A stretch of DNA of 64,000 bases from Roseovarius sp. THAF27 (GTDB lineage: Bacteria; Pseudomonadota; Alphaproteobacteria; Rhodobacterales; Rhodobacteraceae). The notes below the pieces were generated by a model. That model was not told the origin of the DNA. It worked only from the letters and a program-made list of their open reading frames with translations, and searched no databases. Position 1 is the first letter of the stretch. Each line of letters begins with the position of its first letter. The stretch covers positions 1,364,001 through 1,428,000 of the forward strand of contig NZ_CP045393.1 of assembly GCF_009363655.1 (NCBI RefSeq), given 5' to 3'. The position numbers and the translations under genes are program-made. Below are positions 57,251 through 64,000 of the stretch, in pieces.

Positions 57251-57634
57251 ATGCGATTTATGCTTGACGAAAATGTTCCCATGTCGGCCAAGAACTATTT
57301 GATGGGGACTGCACATGATGTTGAATTTATACGAGATCTGATACCCGAAGGTTCCGTTGACCCCTTGGTTGCTTTTGTTGCCGAAGACAAACAAGCTGTC
57401 CTAGTCTCACACGATGGTGACTTTCAAAAGATTGCGCCCCGAATTCCAGACGGGCAAAAAACCAGATTCAAAGGCTTGAGCCGCATTTGGCTGCGTTGCA
57501 ACGAATTTCAGTCTGCCCAACGCCTCGAAAAGGCTATGACACTTATTGAAGCTGAATTTTTGCTTGCCCAAGCTAGCAAAGACGCTCGGATGCAGATCTG
57601 GATAAGCAACTCCTATATTCGAACTGAGCGCTAG
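57251..57634 (+). CDS. DUF5615 PIN-like toxin
   Basis: The 127-residue protein begins [17 protein letters not shown] (Asp6, Glu7) and has [14 protein letters not shown] (Asp55, Asp57), the acidic active-site pattern of DUF5615/Mut7-C PIN-like nucleases. It is 18 bases after the DUF433 gene, the order antitoxin then toxin. The predicted activity is RNA cleavage, inferred from fold family only. It shares the AT-rich composition of its partner. Its TAG stop (57632-57634) overlaps the stop codon of the convergent uvrB by two bases. Confidence 0.8.
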   Translation: MRFMLDENVPMSAKNYLMGTAHDVEFIRDLIPEGSVDPLVAFVAEDKQAVLVSHDGDFQKIAPRIPDGQKTRFKGLSRIWLRCNEFQSAQRLEKAMTLIEAEFLLAQASKDARMQIWISNSYIRTER

Positions 57635-59829
57635 CGCTTCTTCCGCTTCACATTCCCACCCCGTTGCCCCGGCCGTCCCGCCGTAGACCGGCCCTGTGAC
57701 TTCGTGGCGGCGTCCGACGCGGCCTCGACCGCGGACTGGCGCGCCAGGGGGTCGTCGTGGACGGCGAGGTCGACGGCTTCGAGGCGTTTGACCTCGTCGC
57801 GCAGGCGGGCGGCTTCTTCGAATTCGAGGTTTTCGGCGGCCTTGCGCATCTCGGTGCGTAACCCGTCGAGATGGGCCTGCAGGTTGGCGCCGACGAGGGG
57901 CTTGTCGACCTTGGCCGTGACCCGGTTCATGTCGACATCGCCCTGGTAGAGGCCGGCGAGGATGTCCTCGACATTTTTCCTGATTGTTTCAGGGGTTATG
58001 CCGTGTTCTTCATTGTAGGCGATCTGCTTTTCGCGGCGGCGGTTGGTCTCGCCGATGGCGCGTTCCATGCTGCCGGTCATGCGGTCGGCATACATGATCA
58101 CGCGGCCCTCGGCGTTGCGCGCGGCGCGGCCGATGGTCTGGATGAGGGAAGTTTCGGAGCGCAGGAAGCCTTCCTTGTCGGCGTCCAGAATGGCGACGAG
58201 GCCGCATTCGGGGATGTCGAGCCCCTCGCGCAAGAGGTTGATGCCGATCAGGACGTCGAAAGCGCCGAGACGCAGGTCGCGGAGAATCTCAATCCTTTCA
58301 ATGGTATCGATGTCGGAGTGCATGTAGCGCACGCGGATGCGCTGTTCGTGCAGGTACTCGGTCAGGTCCTCGGCCATACGCTTGGTCAGCGTGGTCACCA
58401 GCGTGCGGTAGCCGGCCTGTGACACGCGGCGCACCTCGTCGAGCAGGTCGTCGACCTGCATCTCGACAGGGCGGATTTCGACCTGCGGATCCAAAAGGCC
58501 GGTGGGGCGGATGACCTGTTCGGTGAAGACGCCGCCTGTTTGCTCGATCTCCCACTTGGCCGGGGTGGCGGAGACGAAGACGGATTGCGGGCGCATGGCA
58601 TCCCATTCCTCGAACTTGAGGGGGCGGTTGTCCATGCAGCTGGGCAGGCGGAAGCCGTGCTCGGCGAGCGTGAACTTGCGCCGGTAGTCGCCTTTGTACA
58701 TGCCGCCGATCTGCGGGACGGAGACGTGGGATTCGTCCGCAAAAACAATGGCATTGTCTGGGATGAACTCGAACAGCGTGGGGGGCGGCTCGCCCGGGGC
58801 GCGGCCCGTGAGATAGCGTGAATAGTTCTCGATGCCGTTGCAGACGCCGGTCGCTTCCAGCATTTCGAGGTCGAAATTGGTGCGTTGCTCCAGCCGCTGC
58901 GCCTCCAGCAGTTTGCCCTCGCCGACAAGCTGGTCAAGGCGGGTGCGCAGCTCTTTTTTGATGCCGATGATGGCTTGTTGCATCGTCGGCTTGGGCGTGA
59001 CGTAGTGCGAGTTGGCGTAGACGCGGATCTGGTCGAAACTGCCGGTTTTCTCACCCGTCAGGGGATCGAATTCTGTAATGGATTCAAGTTCTTCGCCGAA
59101 GAAGCTCAGCTTCCATGCGCGGTCTTCCAGGTGGGCCGGGAAGATCTCCAGTGAATCCCCGCGCACCCGGAACGAGCCACGCTGGAACGCTTGGTCGTTG
59201 CGGCGGTATTGCTGGGCCACAAGATCGGCCATGACGGCGCGCTGGTCGTAGTCGGAGCCGACCTTGAGGTCCTGCGTCATGGCGCCGTAGGTCTCGACGC
59301 TGCCGATGCCGTAGATGCAGGAGACCGAGGCCACAATGATCACGTCGTCGCGTTCCAGAAGCGCGCGGGTGGCGGAGTGGCGCATCCGGTCGATCTGTTC
59401 GTTGATCTGGGATTCCTTCTCGATGTAGGTGTCCGAGCGCGGCACGTAGGCCTCGGGCTGGTAGTAGTCGTAGTAGCTGACGAAATACTCGACGGCGTTG
59501 TTGGGAAAGAAGTTCTTGAACTCGCCGTAGAGCTGGGCCGCGAGGGTCTTGTTGGGGGCGAGGATGATGGCGGGGCGCTGGGTTTCCTCGATCACCTTGG
59601 CCATGGTGTAGGTCTTGCCGGTGCCGGTGGCGCCCAGAAGGACCTGGTCGCGCTCGCCATCGTCGACGCCCGCGGACAGCTCGGCGATCGCGGTGGGCTG
59701 GTCGCCGGCGGGCGAGAATTCGGTGACCATTTCGAACCGTTTGCCGCCCTCGAGTTTCTCGCGCGCCTTCACGTCGGGTGCGGGCGCGTGCATCAGGGCG
59801 GTGGACTTGTCGGAATGGGCGTAGGGCAT
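57631..59829 (-). CDS. uvrB: Excinuclease ABC subunit B
   Basis: The 732-residue helicase-like subunit of the UvrABC nucleotide-excision repair complex has Walker A GATGTGKT (66-73) and the damage-clamping beta-hairpin [20 protein letters not shown]. Helicase motifs include [12 protein letters not shown] and QTIGRAARN, and the C-terminal UVR motif is [20 protein letters not shown] 59829 ([10 protein letters not shown]) is chosen over the long upstream frame. A basic tail ([12 protein letters not shown]) ends at the shared CTAG with the toxin gene. I see no clear alphaproteobacterial LexA box upstream. Confidence 0.97.
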   Translation of the reverse strand: MPYAHSDKSTALMHAPAPDVKAREKLEGGKRFEMVTEFSPAGDQPTAIAELSAGVDDGERDQVLLGATGTGKTYTMAKVIEETQRPAIILAPNKTLAAQLYGEFKNFFPNNAVEYFVSYYDYYQPEAYVPRSDTYIEKESQINEQIDRMRHSATRALLERDDVIIVASVSCIYGIGSVETYGAMTQDLKVGSDYDQRAVMADLVAQQYRRNDQAFQRGSFRVRGDSLEIFPAHLEDRAWKLSFFGEELESITEFDPLTGEKTGSFDQIRVYANSHYVTPKPTMQQAIIGIKKELRTRLDQLVGEGKLLEAQRLEQRTNFDLEMLEATGVCNGIENYSRYLTGRAPGEPPPTLFEFIPDNAIVFADESHVSVPQIGGMYKGDYRRKFTLAEHGFRLPSCMDNRPLKFEEWDAMRPQSVFVSATPAKWEIEQTGGVFTEQVIRPTGLLDPQVEIRPVEMQVDDLLDEVRRVSQAGYRTLVTTLTKRMAEDLTEYLHEQRIRVRYMHSDIDTIERIEILRDLRLGAFDVLIGINLLREGLDIPECGLVAILDADKEGFLRSETSLIQTIGRAARNAEGRVIMYADRMTGSMERAIGETNRRREKQIAYNEEHGITPETIRKNVEDILAGLYQGDVDMNRVTAKVDKPLVGANLQAHLDGLRTEMRKAAENLEFEEAARLRDEVKRLEAVDLAVHDDPLARQSAVEAASDAATKSQGRSTAGRPGQRGGNVKRKKR

Positions 59830-59945
59830 GGGGCGAATCCTTGAGACTTGTCCTAGAGTTGTTGCCTGCGCGCCCGAGTTCAAGGCGGGCCGGGTGCGGC
59901 GCCCGCAATGGTGACGGGTTTCGTCAGGGGTAAGCGTCGGGATTC

Positions 59946-59984
59946 GAGTATTTTCAGCAAGAAAAAGCCGGGGGGCGCGCGCAA
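59946..59984. repeat. Dispersed repeat, family C copy
   Basis: GAGTATTTTCAGCAAGAAAA (59946-59965) continues as AGCC and then a G run. It matches 62949-62970 with one difference in the first 22 bases, and more loosely 15955-15980. It is in the 222-base gap between uvrB and the NDUFS4-like gene. Confidence 0.65.
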
Positions 59985-60051
59985 ATGGCCTCTTGTGACA
60001 TGAGGGGCGCTTGGGGTAATCGGGGAGGCAAGACCAGAATGGAGAGACGCC

Positions 60052-60363
60052 ATGCCAGCACGTATCTACCAGCCCGCGCGGACTGCCACCCAATCGGGAC
60101 AGGGCAACAGCAATTCCTGGGTGCTGGAGCATGTGAACGAGTCCGGGCGCGATGTCGATCCGCTGATGGGCTGGACCAGTTCGTCGGACATGCAGGCGCA
60201 GGTCAAGCTGCGCTTTGCCAGCAAGGAGGCGGCGCTGGAATACGCCAAGGAGCACGGCATCGACGTGGTCGTGGCCGAGCCGCACAAGCGCAAGCCCAAC
60301 ATTCGCAAGGGCGGCTATGGCGAGAATTTCGCCACCAATCGCCGGGGCGCCTGGACCCACTGA
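60052..60363 (+). CDS. ETC complex I subunit, NDUFS4-like (NuoI-independent accessory)
   Basis: The 103-residue protein matches the NDUFS4/AQDQ (ETC_C1_NDUFS4) family: [80 protein letters not shown]. It is an accessory subunit of NADH:quinone oxidoreductase shared by alphaproteobacteria and mitochondria, stabilising the peripheral arm. The nuo operon itself is not in the window. GGAGAG lies upstream of the ATG. Confidence 0.93.
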   Translation: MPARIYQPARTATQSGQGNSNSWVLEHVNESGRDVDPLMGWTSSSDMQAQVKLRFASKEAALEYAKEHGIDVVVAEPHKRKPNIRKGGYGENFATNRRGAWTH

Positions 60364-60397
60364 GACGGTTGCACCGGCTGCGCCGGAGAGCGGGCCG

Positions 60398-61201
60398 GTG
60401 ACGGACGGACCCTACAAGGCAGAGCTGTTGCGGGCGGTCGAGGCCGCCTATGACGCGTTCGGGCGCGGGTATGTGAGTGCGCAGCTCGAGGTGTGCCTGT
60501 GCCCTGTCTGCATGACCGAGGCGGCGCGCAAGGCGATTATCGCGACGCGGAACGACCGGCTGAGCGTGGCGCAGATCCGCGATTATTCCCACTCGGCGCA
60601 TGGGGTGCCGGCGGATCCGGGCGACCTCAGGCTGTTCCTGCCGCGATACCTGGAGATCATGGCCGAGGACGGGTTGGTCGATGACATCGGCGTGGGCACG
60701 GAACTTTTGCGGTTCGGGGATGCGGTGCGGGCGAACCCGGGGCTGTTCACTTTGGGCCAGCGCGCGGTTCTGGACGCGTGGGCGCGGGCGATGATGTGGC
60801 ATTTCGCATGGGCCGACACGACAGAGGAGGGGGCGGTCTACACGCCCTCGGCGCTGCTGGAGACGTTGCTGTGCGGCGGCTGGGCGCTGGAGGTGCTGAC
60901 CGGGACGTTGGACGCGATCTTCGATCACCCGGAGCTGGGCAGGCCCGGCCTGTTGGCGTTTGGGGCCGCCGTGATGCGCCGGCCGAGGCGCACGCATGGA
61001 AAGCTTGCCCCGGACTGGTTCGCGCTGCGCTATTGTGGCGCGGCGGAGCGCGGGGGGCTGATCGCCTGGCTGAACGCGGTGGCGGCGTCGGACGGGGTTC
61101 TGGACCTGGCGGCGGGCGATAAAGAGGCGGCGCTGTGGGTTCAGAGTTTTGTCGCGTCCGCGGGGCAGTTCGATGCGGCGTTGCTGCCCGCGCGGGACTG
61201 A
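60398..61201 (+). CDS. Hypothetical protein
   Basis: The 267-residue soluble protein starts with GTG 60398 (GGAGA 8 bases upstream). A possible metal site CLCPVCM lies near residue 35, followed by [11 protein letters not shown]. The rest is helical and Trp/Ala/Leu-rich, with repeated segments such as [24 protein letters not shown] do not recognise a named domain. It follows the NDUFS4-like gene by 34 bases and may be co-transcribed. Confidence 0.7.
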   Translation: MTDGPYKAELLRAVEAAYDAFGRGYVSAQLEVCLCPVCMTEAARKAIIATRNDRLSVAQIRDYSHSAHGVPADPGDLRLFLPRYLEIMAEDGLVDDIGVGTELLRFGDAVRANPGLFTLGQRAVLDAWARAMMWHFAWADTTEEGAVYTPSALLETLLCGGWALEVLTGTLDAIFDHPELGRPGLLAFGAAVMRRPRRTHGKLAPDWFALRYCGAAERGGLIAWLNAVAASDGVLDLAAGDKEAALWVQSFVASAGQFDAALLPARD

Positions 61202-61280
61202 GAGGTAGGAGGCGGACGGGCGGCAAGCCCCGTCGGTTTGTCTCCGTGATCCCGAGGCGCGCGACGGGGGCGGCCGGGGC

Positions 61281-61324
61281 CATTTCCTGGGCAGGAAATG
61301 GGCCGGAAAATGCGCATTTTCCGG
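61281..61324. repeat. Two adjacent palindromes before the DUF1007 gene
   Basis: CATTTCCTG-GG-CAGGAAATG (61281-61300) is followed after two bases by CCGGAAAATGC joined directly to GCATTTTCCGG (61303-61324), a perfect 22-bp palindrome. They lie 66-109 bases before the DUF1007 ATG in the 188-base gap. Confidence 0.65.
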
Positions 61325-61389
61325 TCGCGGCATGTGGCGTGCGACGCCGCCCTTGCGGCGGGGGCGGTCAGGACCTAGAGCTTTGGACC

Positions 61390-62028
61390 ATGTGGCGTGG
61401 CCTGATCCTGATCTGCTGCCTGATCGCCGCGCCGATGGCGCGGGCGCATCCGCATGTTTTCGTCAACGTGACGCTGACACTCGAGACCGATGCCGAGGGG
61501 CGCGTCGATGCGATCGAGGTGACCTGGGTCTACGACCCGCTGTTTACCATGCTGGTGCTGAGCGACCGGGGGCTGGATCCGGATGCCGATCTTGTTCTGA
61601 CAGAAGAGGAAAAAGCCCTTTTGCTGGGGTTCGACCTCGAGGACTGGCCCGAGGGGTTCGACGGGGCGCTTTTTGCCCATCACGCGGAGGGCGCGCTGGA
61701 GCTTGGACCGGCCGAGGCGCTGTCGGTTGGGATGCGGGACGGCGCGCTGGTGACGCGGCATCGGCGGCCGGTGGAGGCGCTGGAGCTAGATGCGGGCGAG
61801 ATGCTGCGGCTGGAGCCGTATGACCCCTATTACTATGCGTCGCTGAGCCTTGTGGGGGTGGAGGGCCTGCCCGAGGGCTGCGCGGCGCGGATCGTGCCGC
61901 CGGACAAGGAGGCCGCCGATGCGCGGGTGGCCGAGATGGGCAACAGCGACGACGAGATGTTCTTCGAGGAGGCCAAGGTCGGCGTCCACTATGCCTTTAC
62001 CGCCGAGGTGACATGCGCGGGGTCGTGA
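61390..62028 (+). CDS. DUF1007 periplasmic protein
   Basis: The 212-residue protein has a signal peptide ([22 protein letters not shown]). The DUF1007 domain has an N-terminal [15 protein letters not shown] and [20 protein letters not shown]. Immediately after cleavage HPHVF resembles a metal-binding site. DUF1007 proteins are encoded with NicO-type metal transporters and probably act as periplasmic metal-binding partners. It overlaps the following transporter gene by 16 bases. Confidence 0.9.
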   Translation: MWRGLILICCLIAAPMARAHPHVFVNVTLTLETDAEGRVDAIEVTWVYDPLFTMLVLSDRGLDPDADLVLTEEEKALLLGFDLEDWPEGFDGALFAHHAEGALELGPAEALSVGMRDGALVTRHRRPVEALELDAGEMLRLEPYDPYYYASLSLVGVEGLPEGCAARIVPPDKEAADARVAEMGNSDDEMFFEEAKVGVHYAFTAEVTCAGS

Positions 62029-62933
62029 CGGCGCTTGGCCTTGGCGTGGTGGCGCTGGCGGTCTGGCTGTGGGGCTTTGGCGGTGCGTCCGCGTTGCAGG
62101 CCTGGGCGCTGGACGGGCAGCGCGAGGTGCAACAGGCGATGGCGGGTTACCTGCAAAAGCTGCGGGCCGGAGAGGCCGGGGCGCTGGTGGGTCTTTGGGG
62201 GATCTGTTTCGCCTACGGGTTCTTTCACGCGGCGGGGCCGGGGCATGGCAAGCTGCTGATCGGCGGGTACGGCGTTGGGCGGGCGGTGCCGGTCAAGCGG
62301 CTGGTGGGCCTGGCGCTGGCATCGAGCCTGGCGCAGGCGGCGGCGGCGGTGCTGCTGGTCTATGCGGGGCTTTACGCGCTGGGGCTGGGGCGCGAGGCGG
62401 TGACGGGGCTGGCAGACCGGACACTGGCGGCGGTGAGCTATGGCGCGATTGCGCTGGTGGGGTTGTGGCTGGTACTGCGCGGGGCGATGAAGTTGTGGCG
62501 GGCGCGGGAGCACGGCCAGGGGCATGCAGCTGCTCACGAGCACACACATGATCTCGGTGACGGTATCTGTTCGACCTGCGGGCATCGGCACGGGCCGAGC
62601 GTGGAGGAAGCGGCCAATGTGCACGGCTGGCGGGAGGCGGTCGCGTTGGTGGGCGCGGTGGCGATCCGGCCCTGTACCGGGGCGCTGTTCCTGCTGATCC
62701 TGACATGGCGCTTCGGGATCGACCTGGCGGGCATCGCCGGCGCCTTCATCATGGGGCTGGGCACGGCGAGCGTGACCATGGTGGTGGCGGTGGCGGCTGT
62801 TAGTCTGCGGACAGGCGTGCTGGCGCGGCTGGCCACGGGCGGGGCAGGCGCGCGTGCGCTGCCGGTGATCGAGATGGCTGCCGGAGCGGTGATCGCCGCG
62901 GTGTCGCTGCAACTGGTGGCGGCGGTGCTGTAG
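62013..62933 (+). CDS. NicO/RcnA family nickel/cobalt (divalent metal) transporter
   Basis: The 306-residue membrane protein has about six to seven helices, the conserved [22 protein letters not shown] motif (HAxGPGHGK) and a second motif [18 protein letters not shown]. Between them is a His-rich loop ([29 protein letters not shown]) with a CxxC, suited to metal binding. The direction (efflux of Ni/Co or other metal transport) cannot be fixed from sequence. It overlaps DUF1007, with which it forms a functional pair. Confidence 0.92.
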   Translation: MRGVVTALGLGVVALAVWLWGFGGASALQAWALDGQREVQQAMAGYLQKLRAGEAGALVGLWGICFAYGFFHAAGPGHGKLLIGGYGVGRAVPVKRLVGLALASSLAQAAAAVLLVYAGLYALGLGREAVTGLADRTLAAVSYGAIALVGLWLVLRGAMKLWRAREHGQGHAAAHEHTHDLGDGICSTCGHRHGPSVEEAANVHGWREAVALVGAVAIRPCTGALFLLILTWRFGIDLAGIAGAFIMGLGTASVTMVVAVAAVSLRTGVLARLATGGAGARALPVIEMAAGAVIAAVSLQLVAAVL

Positions 62934-62948
62934 GCGCCGCTGCGCCAT

Positions 62949-62970
62949 GAGTATTTTCGGCAAGAAAAAG
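62949..62970. repeat. Dispersed repeat, family C copy
   Basis: GAGTATTTTCGGCAAGAAAA (62949-62968), then AG and a G run; nearly identical to 59946-59968. It begins 16 bases after the transporter stop. Confidence 0.65.
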
Positions 62971-63046
62971 GGGGGCGGTGCGCGGAACGTGGCGGGCCGG
63001 TCGAAAGGGGTTTTGCCGGGCCGGGAAAGCCTCTAATGGCTGTGCC

Positions 63047-64000
63047 ATGAGCGGGGGGATGACATATCGTGAGCACGGGCGCGCCGCGCTGAAGCTGGGG
63101 CTGCCGCTGGTGGGCAGTCACCTGGCGCAGATGGCGATCACGCTGACCGACGCGCTGATGCTGGGCTGGTACTCGGTCGAGGCGCTGGCGGCGGAGGTCT
63201 TGGGGGGCACGCTCTTTTTCGTGCTGTTCATTTTCGGATCGGGCTTTGCCTGGGCGGTGATGCCGCTGGTGGCGGCGGCGCAGGGTGCGGGAGACGAGAC
63301 ACAAGTGCGGCGGGTGACGCGGATGGGCGGCTGGGCCTCGGTGCTTTTTGCCGCCTGCGCGTTACCGGTGATGCTCTGGTCGGGGCCGCTTTTCCTGGCG
63401 TCGGGGCAGGAGGCGGGGACCGCCGCACTGGCCGGGGAATATGCCGAGATCGTGGGGTTCGCGCTGTTTCCGGCTTTGTTGGTCATGGTGTTGAAATCGC
63501 ACTTGGCGGCGCTGGAGCGCACGCAGGTGGTGCTTTGGGTCACGGTGGGGGCCGTGGGGTTGAACGTGGTGGTGAACTACGCGCTCATCTTCGGCAATTG
63601 GGGCGCGCCGGAGCTGGGGGTGCGCGGGGCCGCGGTGGCCTCGCTGGTGGTGACCAGTGCCAGTTTCGTGGCGCTGGCGGTCTATGCCGCGAAGGTGACG
63701 CCGGAACACGCCCTGTTTTCCCGGGTCTGGCGGCCGGATCGGGAGGCGTTCGGGCAGGTGTTCCGCCTGGGTTGGCCGATCGGGATCACCAGCCTGGCCG
63801 AAGTGGGGCTTTTCGCGGCCTCGACGGTGATGATGGGCTGGCTGGGCACGATCGCGCTGGCCGCGCACGGGATCGCGCTGCAGGTGAGTTCGCTGACCTT
63901 CATGGTGCATGTGGGATTGAGCAATGCAGCCACGATCCGGGCTGGCAACGCGTTCGGGCGCGGGGACGGGCCGGGATTGCGGGACGGCGCGAAGGTGGTG
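63047..64000 (+). CDS. MATE family efflux protein (partial, C-terminus cut)
   Basis: The frame is open to the window edge (318 codons seen; the family is about 450). It encodes multiple hydrophobic helices with the MATE N-terminus ALKLGLPLVGSHLAQMAITLTDALMLGWYSVEALAAE, VVNYALIFGNWGAPELGVRGAAVAS, and RLGWPIGITSLAEVGLFAASTVMMGWLGTIALAAHGIAL. It likely exports cationic drugs or metabolites by Na+ or H+ antiport (NorM-like). The start may be ATG 63047, or ATG 63059 directly after a G-rich run. Confidence 0.9.
   Translation, partial: MSGGMTYREHGRAALKLGLPLVGSHLAQMAITLTDALMLGWYSVEALAAEVLGGTLFFVLFIFGSGFAWAVMPLVAAAQGAGDETQVRRVTRMGGWASVLFAACALPVMLWSGPLFLASGQEAGTAALAGEYAEIVGFALFPALLVMVLKSHLAALERTQVVLWVTVGAVGLNVVVNYALIFGNWGAPELGVRGAAVASLVVTSASFVALAVYAAKVTPEHALFSRVWRPDREAFGQVFRLGWPIGITSLAEVGLFAASTVMMGWLGTIALAAHGIALQVSSLTFMVHVGLSNAATIRAGNAFGRGDGPGLRDGAKVV

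Overview
The window is a high-GC chromosomal segment of an alphaproteobacterium of the Rhodobacterales (Roseobacter/Rhodobacter group). The assignment rests on gene content and order: glyS next to a pyruvate phosphate dikinase-like gene, SleB hydrolase and rpmG; a bet cluster with choline sulfatase; a PccR-type regulator beside pccB, with pccA and methylmalonyl-CoA mutase further along; the AI-2E permease-hda-ppk-ppx row; proS followed by lolC/E-lolD; and an NDUFS4-like complex I accessory protein. Almost all of it is dense coding sequence. I see no rRNA, tRNA, CRISPR array, phage or intact insertion sequence. The one clearly foreign-looking block is an AT-rich two-gene toxin-antitoxin-like cassette at about 56.52-57.63 kb.

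Layout. 0-6 kb: end of an unknown gene, glyS, a divergent PPDK paralogue, a secreted cell-wall hydrolase, rpmG. 6-14 kb: Bax-inhibitor-like membrane protein, a DUF1127 protein divergent from a LysR regulator, quinone oxidoreductase, an XRE regulator, hisN (its ribosome-binding site lies in a perfect hairpin), a CAP-domain protein, an acyl-CoA dehydrogenase, a DMT exporter and a YdcH-like DUF465 protein. 14-20.6 kb: choline-O-sulfate/choline oxidation operon betI-betC-GST-betA on the minus strand, divergent from an orphan family-5 solute-binding protein. 20.7-34.8 kb: propionyl-CoA module (pccR, MFS exporter, GNAT-like protein, pccB, several small lipoproteins and unknowns, a candidate structured RNA, pccA, a sulfotransferase-like gene, methylmalonyl-CoA mutase). 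Together these carry propionyl-CoA through methylmalonyl-CoA to succinyl-CoA under PccR control, but the epimerase is not here. 34.8-38.5 kb: MAPEG, VOC, GNAT, DjlA-like, nuclease/phosphatase-family and secreted acidic proteins. 38.5-44.1 kb: polyphosphate genes ppk and ppx with hda and an AI-2E permease, minus strand. 44.2-49.6 kb: proS, DUF2937, the lipoprotein-release transporter genes lolC/E and lolD, then a lactate/malate dehydrogenase-family gene interrupted by two in-frame TAG codons. 49.6-56.5 kb: mostly small secreted or periplasmic proteins (DUF3047, cytochrome c, DUF4864, SH3), a DMT exporter, a sulfotransferase and an ABM protein. 56.5-64 kb: the DUF433/PIN-like cassette, uvrB, the NDUFS4-like gene, an unknown gene, a DUF1007-NicO metal transport pair, and a MATE pump cut by the window edge.

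Beyond genes, the window is rich in small intergenic palindromes: two or three dispersed repeat families, regulator-site candidates for BetI and PccR, and several isolated perfect inverted repeats. The strongest novelty candidates are the hairpin over the hisN ribosome-binding site, the structured RNA at about 27.9-28.04 kb, the TA-like cassette whose last stop codon overlaps that of uvrB, the double-amber dehydrogenase gene, and the competing hairpins before lolC/E. All functional assignments come from reading motifs by eye; no database search was run.
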